Part shown: piece after piece, positions 6,491 through 11,724 of the stretch
Layout: the number at the start of each line of letters is the position of its first letter
Position numbering within the stretch: the first letter of the stretch is position 1
DNA from: a virus
Strand: one strand, 5' to 3'
Virus record (IMG/VR): IMGVR_UViG_3300042914_001458
Location: 1-30,114 of that record
DNA: 30,114 nt
Position numbers and translations under genes: made by a program
Notes under the pieces: model-generated
What the model was told of the DNA's origin: nothing
What the model saw: only the letters and a program-made list of their open reading frames with translations
Database searches by the model: none

Positions 6491-6518
6491 CAAATATACA
6501 AATAATTATTTAATCAAA
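6491..6518 (-). promoter_or_regulatory. Bacteroidota-type promoter in front of the structured RNA (TATATTTG)
   Basis: TATATTTG followed by T (6498-6491) is an exact TAnnTTTGY match. A TTTG (6518-6515) lies 16 bases upstream, shorter than the usual spacing of about 19, so the -33 assignment is weak. The element overlaps the last codons of the 44-residue gene. Confidence 0.5.
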
Positions 6519-6644
6519 CTCGTTGTTTATCCAAATTTTTATTAATTTTCTTTTCCAGTATTTTTCTATTCTTAAATTCCTTACCATTAATGATTGGTGT
6601 CTAAACCTTGTTAGGTTTCTGCGTTTCTTCATTCGTTTTTTCAT
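6510..6644 (-). CDS. 44-residue, extremely basic small protein
   Basis: A short frame beginning MKKRMKKRRNLTRFRHQ encodes 44 residues. About a third are lysine or arginine, mostly at the N-terminus, with a C-terminal WKRKLIKIWINNEFD. It was identified by reading the gap after the 95-residue gene: its ATG overlaps that gene's TGA in an ATGA arrangement, the same coupling used throughout this cluster, which is the main support. The composition suggests nucleic-acid binding or a ribosomal-protein-like peptide, but this is only inference. The last codons overlap the candidate promoter for the structured RNA. It could alternatively be spurious, since A-rich DNA gives lysine-rich frames easily. Confidence 0.55.
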   Translation of the reverse strand: MKKRMKKRRNLTRFRHQSLMVRNLRIEKYWKRKLIKIWINNEFD

Positions 6645-6928
6645 TTTCTTCCGTAATTTAATCCTTCAATAAATTGGTGCCTTACTTTAATATCAAGCCT
6701 TGCTTTAAAGTTAAAATACTCGTATATACTGCCCTCGTAACCGTAGTTGATTTTACGTCCGTGTTCTTTTATAGAATTAAAATATTTGCGTTCGTCATTT
6801 GATAGCTGCCTTGATTGTATTCCAATTCTGCGATAAACGATACTAAAACACGTACCATGAATCTCCTCTGATATTACAACAGCAAAAGGAACTTTTAATA
6901 AATACAATTCTTTAATTAGATTTTCCAT
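6641..6928 (-). CDS. 95-residue protein of the small-gene cluster, unknown function
   Basis: The product starts MENLIKELYLLKVPFAVVIS and continues with EIHGTCFSIVYRRIG. The middle is charged (QLSNDERKYFNSIKEHGRKI), followed by aromatic-rich YGYEGSIYEYFNF and a basic ending. It is predicted soluble with mixed alpha/beta content and shows no catalytic motif I recognise. The start overlaps the end of the 33-residue membrane protein gene by 17 bases, and the stop overlaps the 44-residue gene by ATGA. Location in a cluster of tiny coupled genes suggests an accessory, host-directed or early role; the sequence itself does not say. Confidence 0.65.
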   Translation of the reverse strand: MENLIKELYLLKVPFAVVISEEIHGTCFSIVYRRIGIQSRQLSNDERKYFNSIKEHGRKINYGYEGSIYEYFNFKARLDIKVRHQFIEGLNYGRK

Positions 6929-7013
6929 TAAAGTAATTATATATCAATCCAATACAAATACTTAAAAACCCAACTCCAAAAAGCAATAACGCCATTTTTG
7001 CTTCTTCAATCAT
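6912..7013 (-). CDS. 33-residue single-pass membrane peptide
   Basis: A short frame beginning MIEEAKMALLLFGVGFLSIC encodes 33 residues. Residues 7-25 are almost entirely hydrophobic and make one transmembrane helix, followed by a short polar tail, YNYFNGKSN. The ATG overlaps the upstream gene's TGA as ATGA (7010-7013), and the end overlaps the next gene by 17 bases. The N-terminal acidic EE pair and C-terminal lysine suggest an N-out, C-in topology by charge rule, though weakly. Small single-pass phage peptides often modulate host membrane proteins; no specific role can be read here. Confidence 0.6.
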   Translation of the reverse strand: MIEEAKMALLLFGVGFLSICIGLIYNYFNGKSN

Positions 7014-7291
7014 ACCTTACTTTTTATTACAAGTTTCAATTCTCCGTTTATATCTCTTTCAACTGAACTATAATCTTCAATAGGACGTAACTCATGGTAA
7101 AATTGTGTAAATTCGAATTTATGCCATTTATCTTCATTCTCCGAGCTTTTCCTATCTCCGTGATGTGATTCTATTCCCGAGCTAATTAAGTCCTTTAAAT
7201 CGCCTAATATTAGCGTTAAATCGCTTTTCTCTGTCCACTCTAACTTGATGTGAACTTCCTTTGTTCGTTTTTGCTTAATTTGCCAGTTCAT
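7010..7291 (-). CDS. 93-residue soluble protein, unknown function
   Basis: The protein starts MNWQIKQKRTKEVHIKLEWT and continues as alternating strands and one helix: SDLTLILGDLKDLISSG (23-39), then a polar stretch with SHHGDRKSSENEDKW. It ends with a strand-rich part, HKFEFTQFYHELRP and GELKLVIKSKV. It resembles no enzyme I know. The ATG overlaps the stop of the 54-residue gene in an ATGA arrangement and its own stop overlaps the next start the same way. It is a coherent, real gene by context; the function is unknown. Confidence 0.65.
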   Translation of the reverse strand: MNWQIKQKRTKEVHIKLEWTEKSDLTLILGDLKDLISSGIESHHGDRKSSENEDKWHKFEFTQFYHELRPIEDYSSVERDINGELKLVIKSKV

Positions 7292-7452
7292 TTTGTAGGA
7301 TTTGAGATTGCTTCTAAATAATCAAGGTATAACTTTTCGTTGAATGATCCGCCTTTGTCTTCAGGACAAATTTTAGTTTTCCATTTACGCTTTAAATAAG
7401 TGATGTTAGGACGATGTGGATAATACACATTTTCATGTTTAGTTGATTTCAT
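7288..7452 (-). CDS. 54-residue protein of the small-gene cluster
   Basis: A frame starting MKSTKHENVYYPHRPNITYL gives 54 residues, with a basic centre (KRKWKTKICPEDKGG) and a helical acidic end (NEKLYLDYLEAISNP). It starts inside the last codons of the 47-residue membrane protein gene (14-base overlap) and ends in an ATGA overlap with the 93-residue gene. There is a single cysteine, so a metal site is unlikely without oligomerisation. The tight coupling on both sides is the evidence that it is translated. The function is unknown. Confidence 0.6.
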   Translation of the reverse strand: MKSTKHENVYYPHRPNITYLKRKWKTKICPEDKGGSFNEKLYLDYLEAISNPTK

Positions 7453-7582
7453 GTTTTTTAGATTTAGAGATTAATACTAAAGTTAGACAAAATATACCCA
7501 ACCCCATTAAAAAATAGCTTTCAAAATTATATCCTATCAAAGATACAACCGATGTAATTAAGATTCCTGTTCGTTTTTTCAT
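7439..7582 (-). CDS. 47-residue two-segment membrane peptide
   Basis: The frame starting MKKRTGILITSVVSLIGYNF encodes 47 residues. A basic N-terminus (KKR) precedes a hydrophobic run at about 6-17. A second hydrophobic run at 22-39 (SYFLMGLGIFCLTLVLI) is followed by lysines, so the peptide could be a membrane hairpin or have one longer membrane helix. It is the first gene after the 190-base gap containing the lysis-region terminator, so it would lead the small-gene transcript. Its stop overlaps the next gene by 14 bases. An alternative reading is a signal-peptide-like leader, but no cleavage motif or lipobox is seen. Confidence 0.6.
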   Translation of the reverse strand: MKKRTGILITSVVSLIGYNFESYFLMGLGIFCLTLVLISKSKKHEIN

Positions 7583-7676
7583 AATACTTGTTTAATTATT
7601 TTCTGCTAAATTAATATAAATTATTAATATAATACCAATCTATACGAAATATTTTAAAAAAAGTTTCAAAACCATA

Positions 7677-7692
7677 TTCCTGATATTAGGAA
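7677..7692. repeat. Near-perfect 16-bp palindrome, operator candidate
   Basis: TTCCTGATATTAGGAA is a palindrome with one mismatched pair, lying between the terminator of the lysis region and the first small gene. Symmetric elements of this size in front of an early-type operon are commonly repressor sites. No clean TAnnTTTG element is found in the same gap, so the promoter it might control is not identified. Confidence 0.4.
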
Positions 7693-7704
7693 AAAGGTAT
7701 ATAA

Positions 7705-7736
7705 AAAAAGAAAAAACCCCTGCCGAAACAGAGGTT
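7705..7736 (-). terminator. Rho-independent terminator after the lysis cassette
   Basis: On the minus strand AACCTCTG (7736-7729), loop TTTCGG, and CAGGGGTT (7722-7715) form an eight-pair stem with one G-U pair, followed by a T-run. It lies 37 bases after the stop of the last lysis-region gene and separates late structural/lysis genes from the small-gene cluster. Confidence 0.85.
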
Positions 7737-7772
7737 AATTAAACAAAGCATTATGAAGAAATGCGTACAAAT

Positions 7773-8051
7773 CTACTTAGAAAATCTTTTCAAAACAAAT
7801 TTAACGATTCTTTTTGCTAATAATTTAAAGAAACCCCCTTTAGCATCGACTTTCACCTCCAAACCTTCAGGGGATTTTTTCACGTGAATGTCAATATTCT
7901 TACCGTCAAGGTTAAATTCTTTCGTCAATTCGTCTTTTACTATTTTTACATCCACGTTTTTTGTGTCAATATCTACTTTCAAGTTTACTCCGTCTTTTTC
8001 AAGGTCCATATCGAAGTTATCTGTATCTATTTTAATCTTTTTCTTTGCCAT
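7773..8051 (-). CDS. Beta-repeat protein ending in a cationic amphipathic helix (lysis-region, disruptin-like candidate)
   Basis: The 92-residue protein has two parts. Residues 3-70 alternate charged and hydrophobic residues in short strands (KIKIDTDNFDMDL, VNLKVDIDTKNVDVKI, NIDIHVKK, GLEVKVDAK), giving a repetitive, probably curved beta sheet. Residues 73-92 form an amphipathic helix, FFKLLAKRIVKFVLKRF plus SK, with seven lysines/arginines and no acidic residue, much like a cationic antimicrobial peptide. The gene is the last of the late region, two bases after the endolysin candidate, and is followed by a terminator. Phage-encoded cationic membrane-disrupting proteins (disruptins) are known in lysis cassettes; assigning that role here is inference. 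Similar strand-rich proteins occur as hypotheticals in Bacteroidota, so a structural role remains possible. Confidence 0.8.
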   Translation of the reverse strand: MAKKKIKIDTDNFDMDLEKDGVNLKVDIDTKNVDVKIVKDELTKEFNLDGKNIDIHVKKSPEGLEVKVDAKGGFFKLLAKRIVKFVLKRFSK

Positions 8052-8052
8052 T

Positions 8053-8601
8053 TTAAAACTCGTTAATTAAACATATTGAAACACTTGGGTAATCCTTTGC
8101 CATTTTTACCATTCTTTCATAGTCAGGATTATTATTTAAAACTAAACAACCCTCTGACCAACCGCCAATTTTAGTGGCTACTTGTTGGCTGCCTTTATTG
8201 TAAGTTGCACCATGAATATTCATGTAAATAATATCCGTTTTTATTTCTGTTGTAGGATTCGTTTTACCGTCGTTTGTGAAGTCGCGTCTATATGGAACAC
8301 CTTTACGTTGTCTAAGTGCCTCCATTTTGCCTCTATGAAGCCCGTATGAATAAGCATCGTAATTCCAAAGGTCAGCCTCCATTACGGCAGTTCCTTTATT
8401 GCCTTTGTTTGTAGTGCATGAAGTTACGAACTGAAATTTCTCTCCTATCCAAACGTAACACTTATCGTCAAACTGATCGTTACCATCTTCATTAGAACGA
8501 ACAAATAATAACCATAAACCACTTGGAACACTTTTGTAGTTAGGCATGGATTTTACTCGTGCTAATAATTGATTGTCTGTGTAGCTTTTAACGTTGCTCA
8601 T
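8053..8601 (-). CDS. Predicted endolysin with YkuD (L,D-transpeptidase)-like catalytic motif
   Basis: This 182-residue protein has a conserved-looking segment at 125-156 in which IYMNIHGATYNKG (125-137) is followed by GGWSEGCLVLNN (146-157). His130-Gly131 and Ser149-x-Gly151-Cys152, with a spacing of 22 residues from His to Cys, resemble the HG...(S/H)xGC catalytic motif of YkuD-fold L,D-transpeptidases, which act on peptidoglycan stem peptides. There is no signal peptide, so it would need a holin. Its place between a one-TM protein and the cationic-helix protein supports a lysis role. The normal YkuD pattern ends in arginine after the cysteine; here leucine follows, so a variant activity is likely. 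Hydrolase rather than transpeptidase action is inferred from context. Confidence 0.7.
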   Translation of the reverse strand: MSNVKSYTDNQLLARVKSMPNYKSVPSGLWLLFVRSNEDGNDQFDDKCYVWIGEKFQFVTSCTTNKGNKGTAVMEADLWNYDAYSYGLHRGKMEALRQRKGVPYRRDFTNDGKTNPTTEIKTDIIYMNIHGATYNKGSQQVATKIGGWSEGCLVLNNNPDYERMVKMAKDYPSVSICLINEF

Positions 8602-8610
8602 AACTTAGTT

Positions 8611-8859
8611 TTAAGGTGCGTCGTAATGTAATACTTCTTGCTTTCTTTTTTTAGACTCGTAGCTTATAACGGCTGTGTCTTTTATTGGTGCAATTGGTTG
8701 CTGTTGGTCTTTTGTAACTGATTCTTTTTCTAAACAGTTATAAAGACGGACTTTTAAATCTTGCACCTCAAAGTGTGTATATCCTAACCATAATGCAAGT
8801 ACACCGATTGCTCCGTGTTTTTTTACTACTTCTAAAATTTGATTTGTTAAAGGTATCAT
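8611..8859 (-). CDS. One-TM small membrane protein, holin candidate
   Basis: The 82-residue protein has an N-terminal helix (LTNQILEVVKKHGA), one hydrophobic segment GAIGVLALWLGYTHF (about 16-30), and a charged cytoplasmic-type tail with a coiled-coil-like part (EVQDLKVRLY) and a lysine-rich end. A single N-terminal membrane helix and a charged tail beside an endolysin is the usual layout of small class III or BhlA-type holins. The stop is nine bases from the endolysin start. A spanin-like or other membrane accessory role is an alternative. No lipoprotein motif is present. Confidence 0.6.
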   Translation of the reverse strand: MIPLTNQILEVVKKHGAIGVLALWLGYTHFEVQDLKVRLYNCLEKESVTKDQQQPIAPIKDTAVISYESKKRKQEVLHYDAP

Positions 8860-8866
8860 AGTTTAA

Positions 8867-9109
8867 TTAATTTTCAAAAGGTGGTGGGGTTGTTACTTCA
8901 AATGTTTGAGGCTCTCCTAAAACTACTCGTAAACTTTCATCAAATGTAATATACCAAAATAATGGCGTATCTAAATTTGCTGTTTGATAGTCAACCCAAT
9001 TTTGTGTTACATCGTCAGGTGAAACTGGAATTCCATAATAAGCATCACAAGTTTCTCTTGCATCAATAACGTCTTGTTCATTCGTGTATTTATATCCTAT
9101 TACCTCCAT
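8867..9109 (-). CDS. Small tail-associated protein, flavobacterial phage type
   Basis: The 80-residue acidic protein reads MEVIGYKYTNEQDVIDARET with a following DAYYGIPVSPDDVTQNWVDY, then LFWYITFDESLRVVLGEPQ and a proline-rich end. This type, with 'GYKYxxE', 'YYGIPVSPxDVTQ.WV.Y' and 'FWYI.FDESL.xVLG.P', recurs directly after fibre or receptor-binding genes in Bacteroidota phages, from memory rather than a search. Its ATG shares one base with the stop of the upstream fibre gene. It is likely a fibre-associated accessory such as an assembly chaperone or a tip component. That role is inferred from position only. Confidence 0.75.
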   Translation of the reverse strand: MEVIGYKYTNEQDVIDARETCDAYYGIPVSPDDVTQNWVDYQTANLDTPLFWYITFDESLRVVLGEPQTFEVTTPPPFEN

Positions 9110-10230
9110 TAGTATATTGAATAAAAAGTATTAATATTTGTTTCAATTCCTGTTCTATTTGTACTTTGATCTAAATTATAAAAAACAATTTCCTGTAAAC
9201 CACAAGTTGGTAAAAAACCACTACCACCCAAATAATTTCCAATCGAACCTATTTGATTTGTAATTGAAATTTTTAATTCAGTGGAAGCAATGGAACTACC
9301 ATTTTTATAAATTGATGTTGTTCCAGCCGCATTTAAACCAGTTAATAATAATTGAGCAGTTGTTGTATCAGTAGAATTACTTAACCTGTAATGAGTTGAT
9401 TTAGATTGTAAATAATATTTATTATCAGTCAATAAAGCTAATAAATATTGTTGTCCAAAGCTACCACTTAAAGCATATAATCTATTCCCAGAAACAGTTC
9501 TTTTACCCACAAACGATTGATAGTTTGATGCAGAAACATTTATTGTACTTGTCAAGTTAAAGGAATCATTTGTTCCGTCTAAAACAGCACAGGGTTTATT
9601 GTTTACTTTATCAATAGTTCCTGAATTTACTATTCTTGGTTGATTAGCAGCGGTTGTTTGAACAGCATTATTTGCGTTTCCACTTTGGTCGTACCATGTA
9701 GTTATAAACCCACTACCAGCACCAACAAAAGTAGTTAAAGCAGTTTCGTCTAAAACATTATTTGAATCGTAACCTATATTTAATTCAGTATTATCTGAAC
9801 TTCTACGAACACGAATTAAAGAACCCGTGTAAGACGTGCTTAATCTTCTAAGTGAATAAGCAGCTGATGCACTTGTATAAATGTCAAGTAATCCAGTGAA
9901 TGCTGAAATTGGTGTAATTGTGTTTGAAGTAGCTGAAGAACTGCCACCTGAATTGGTTGCTGTTACTGTACATGTAATTGATTGACCTACATCAAAAACA
10001 CTTAATAAATATGAACTTGTGTTTGCACCAATTATTGAAGATCCATTACGCTTCCATTGATAAGCATAAGTAATTGTAGGTGTTCCGGTCCATGTTCCCG
10101 TTGAACAAGTTACTGTTTGTCCTTCTTGTGCCGTTCCCGTAATTATAGGTGCAACCGTATTAAACGGAGCCACGCCCATTTCAGTATCTAAAATGGTGCT
10201 TAAAAACATGCTATTTCCGTACCCTATCAT
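9109..10230 (-). CDS. Receptor-binding-type tail protein: Ig-like domain plus arabinofuranosidase-B-like domain
   Basis: The 373-residue protein has a short N-terminus and then an Ig/invasin-like beta domain (about 25-108; IITGTAQEGQTVTCSTGTW, YQWKRNG, GQSITCTVTATNSGG). Residues 112-204 resemble the start of the alpha-L-arabinofuranosidase B catalytic domain (AYSLRRLSTSYTGSLIRVRR; ITTWYDQSGNANNAVQ). A LamG/concanavalin-like C-terminal part follows, ending with LQEIVFYNLDQSTNRTG and a terminal helix. Such architecture suits an adhesin or depolymerase at the fibre tip that binds host surface glycans. Catalytic activity cannot be claimed: I cannot verify the acidic residues of the enzyme family. 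It lies in the last part of the tail region, before the lysis genes, as host-range genes often do. Confidence 0.75.
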   Translation of the reverse strand: MIGYGNSMFLSTILDTEMGVAPFNTVAPIITGTAQEGQTVTCSTGTWTGTPTITYAYQWKRNGSSIIGANTSSYLLSVFDVGQSITCTVTATNSGGSSSATSNTITPISAFTGLLDIYTSASAAYSLRRLSTSYTGSLIRVRRSSDNTELNIGYDSNNVLDETALTTFVGAGSGFITTWYDQSGNANNAVQTTAANQPRIVNSGTIDKVNNKPCAVLDGTNDSFNLTSTINVSASNYQSFVGKRTVSGNRLYALSGSFGQQYLLALLTDNKYYLQSKSTHYRLSNSTDTTTAQLLLTGLNAAGTTSIYKNGSSIASTELKISITNQIGSIGNYLGGSGFLPTCGLQEIVFYNLDQSTNRTGIETNINTFYSIY

Positions 10231-10532
10231 CTTACAAGTGCAACAGACCCTGATGTTAATGTAATCTTTTCAAATACTTTTCCTGCTTCTGGAGTTATAA
10301 TTGCACCTGCTTTTACCGCTGTTGCCGGAGCTGCAATATAAACTGATTTTACATCAATAAAAATACCTTTTAATTTAATTGAACTAAATACAGTATCTTG
10401 TAACACTACAATTGCACGACAATCATAAACCTTTTCAGCGGTATTATTTAATATAAATGTTCCATTACCACCAGAGATAACAGACATGCTTCCATTTGAT
10501 GAGCTTAATTCTAAAACAGTTGGTGATGCCAT
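10227..10532 (-). CDS. Small beta-rich tail protein
   Basis: The 101-residue protein is rich in serine, glycine, valine and alanine with alternating hydrophobic strands: TVLELSSSNGSMSVISGGNG, FILNNTAEKVYDCRAIVVLQ, LKGIFIDVKSVYIAAPA and KITLTSGSVALV. It has the look of a compact beta-sandwich such as a fibre cap or decoration protein. The stop overlaps the start of the receptor-binding-type gene by four bases. A -7-like promoter element lies 16 bases before the ATG. There is no signal peptide. The exact role is unknown, but its position between the tail-tip and fibre genes makes it a virion component with fair probability. Confidence 0.7.
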   Translation of the reverse strand: MASPTVLELSSSNGSMSVISGGNGTFILNNTAEKVYDCRAIVVLQDTVFSSIKLKGIFIDVKSVYIAAPATAVKAGAIITPEAGKVFEKITLTSGSVALVR

Positions 10533-10547
10533 AATTATTTTTTTTTA

Positions 10548-10555
10548 CAAAGTTA
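10548..10555 (-). promoter_or_regulatory. Candidate -7 element (TAACTTTG) ahead of the fibre genes
   Basis: TAACTTTG followed by T on the minus strand is an exact TAnnTTTGY match in the 43-base gap before the small beta-rich tail gene. No TTTG is seen at the expected -33 position, so this is a partial promoter at best. Confidence 0.4.
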
Positions 10556-10575
10556 TACGTTATTTTACTTATTTT

Positions 10576-11724
10576 TTAATAGTAGGTTCTTTTGTTTTTA
10601 AATTTATCTGCAACCTTACAACGAACCGAGGCTTTACGACTAAATTCATAATAAGTTATTTCAGGGCTATCACTCACAATTACTGGCAAATCTTTTATGC
10701 AATAATCATGATTATGCGCGTTATAATCTGAAATGTACAAATTGTTTTCACTTAAAAAATACAAATCAACCAAAGGCTCTGTAACGCATTTCAGGGCAGG
10801 GTCCGATATTACTTCATAATCATTTAAGTTTTCACGAATCACTCGCTTCATTTCTCGATTATTGTAAATAATGTTGTCTATTTCCATATTTGGTTGCCTG
10901 TTACCAATATATCCATAAAAACGAAATGTGCTTTCAATTCCGGAACCAGTAAAATTAATTCCCTCTATTTCATGATATCCGCTAAATTCAGCACGTAAAC
11001 GAGCCGTTTTAAGCGCATTTTGTATGGTATAAGGTAATAATCTATATTGACCCCATGTAAAAACGTCAATAATGCCTGAAACATTATATTCAATTTTTAA
11101 TTCATAACACCCAATGCCGTCAGAAGTTAATACATCAATCCAATCTATTGTTGTATAATATGCATTATCCTCTTGAGCAAAAGCAACTGCAGTTGGTGTA
11201 TAAGTTGTTAAAACACCGTCTTTATATAATTTAAAATCAACTGAATCTGTTGGATCGCTTAATTTCATCCATGCGCTTACTTTGTCATTTTGAAAAGAAT
11301 TACCGCTATTATCTGCTAAAACTAATTCTTCACAACAACAATCTGGCAAACCCCTATTTTGATCAATGCATTTTTTTGGAAGTTTAATTGATTTGTATTC
11401 TCGATATGTTCTATCCTCGTTACCAGAACAACTAACACATGGCTCTGTTAATGTATAAAAATTAGGGTCGGTCCATACTGGTGATTCGGCTAATGGGCAG
11501 GGGTCTGTATTTGTTTTAATTGAATTTGCATACGGTGCGCTTCCAAGCGTTTCACTTATATACCAATTTGAACTTGCATCATGCCAAACAAAATAAGTAG
11601 TTCCGTAATAATCAAAACTCCAATAATTATATCCGTTTAAAGTTCCGATAACTTGCATCTCAATTGTTACCGGTGGTAAACTATTTGCTGTATCTTGAAA
11701 AGTTATTTTTAAACAATTACACAT
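10576..11724 (-). CDS. Cysteine-rich tail-tip/baseplate-region protein
   Basis: The 382-residue protein begins MCNCLKITFQD and carries clustered cysteines: EPCVSCSG (about 94-101), KKCIDQNRGLPDCCCEEL (117-134) and several later. This suggests metal sites or disulfides in an otherwise beta-rich protein. The middle reads like immunoglobulin-type strands (SAWMKLSDPTDSVDFKLYKD; TTIDWIDVLTSDGIGCYELK), followed by a mixed domain (LKTARLRAEFSG, FRFYGYIGNRQPNMEIDN). Its position after the baseplate-type genes points to a distal tail component. No enzyme motif is seen. It overlaps the upstream 727-residue gene by eight bases. The family is not recognised with confidence; virion structural role is by context. 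Confidence 0.75.
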   Translation of the reverse strand: MCNCLKITFQDTANSLPPVTIEMQVIGTLNGYNYWSFDYYGTTYFVWHDASSNWYISETLGSAPYANSIKTNTDPCPLAESPVWTDPNFYTLTEPCVSCSGNEDRTYREYKSIKLPKKCIDQNRGLPDCCCEELVLADNSGNSFQNDKVSAWMKLSDPTDSVDFKLYKDGVLTTYTPTAVAFAQEDNAYYTTIDWIDVLTSDGIGCYELKIEYNVSGIIDVFTWGQYRLLPYTIQNALKTARLRAEFSGYHEIEGINFTGSGIESTFRFYGYIGNRQPNMEIDNIIYNNREMKRVIRENLNDYEVISDPALKCVTEPLVDLYFLSENNLYISDYNAHNHDYCIKDLPVIVSDSPEITYYEFSRKASVRCKVADKFKNKRTYY

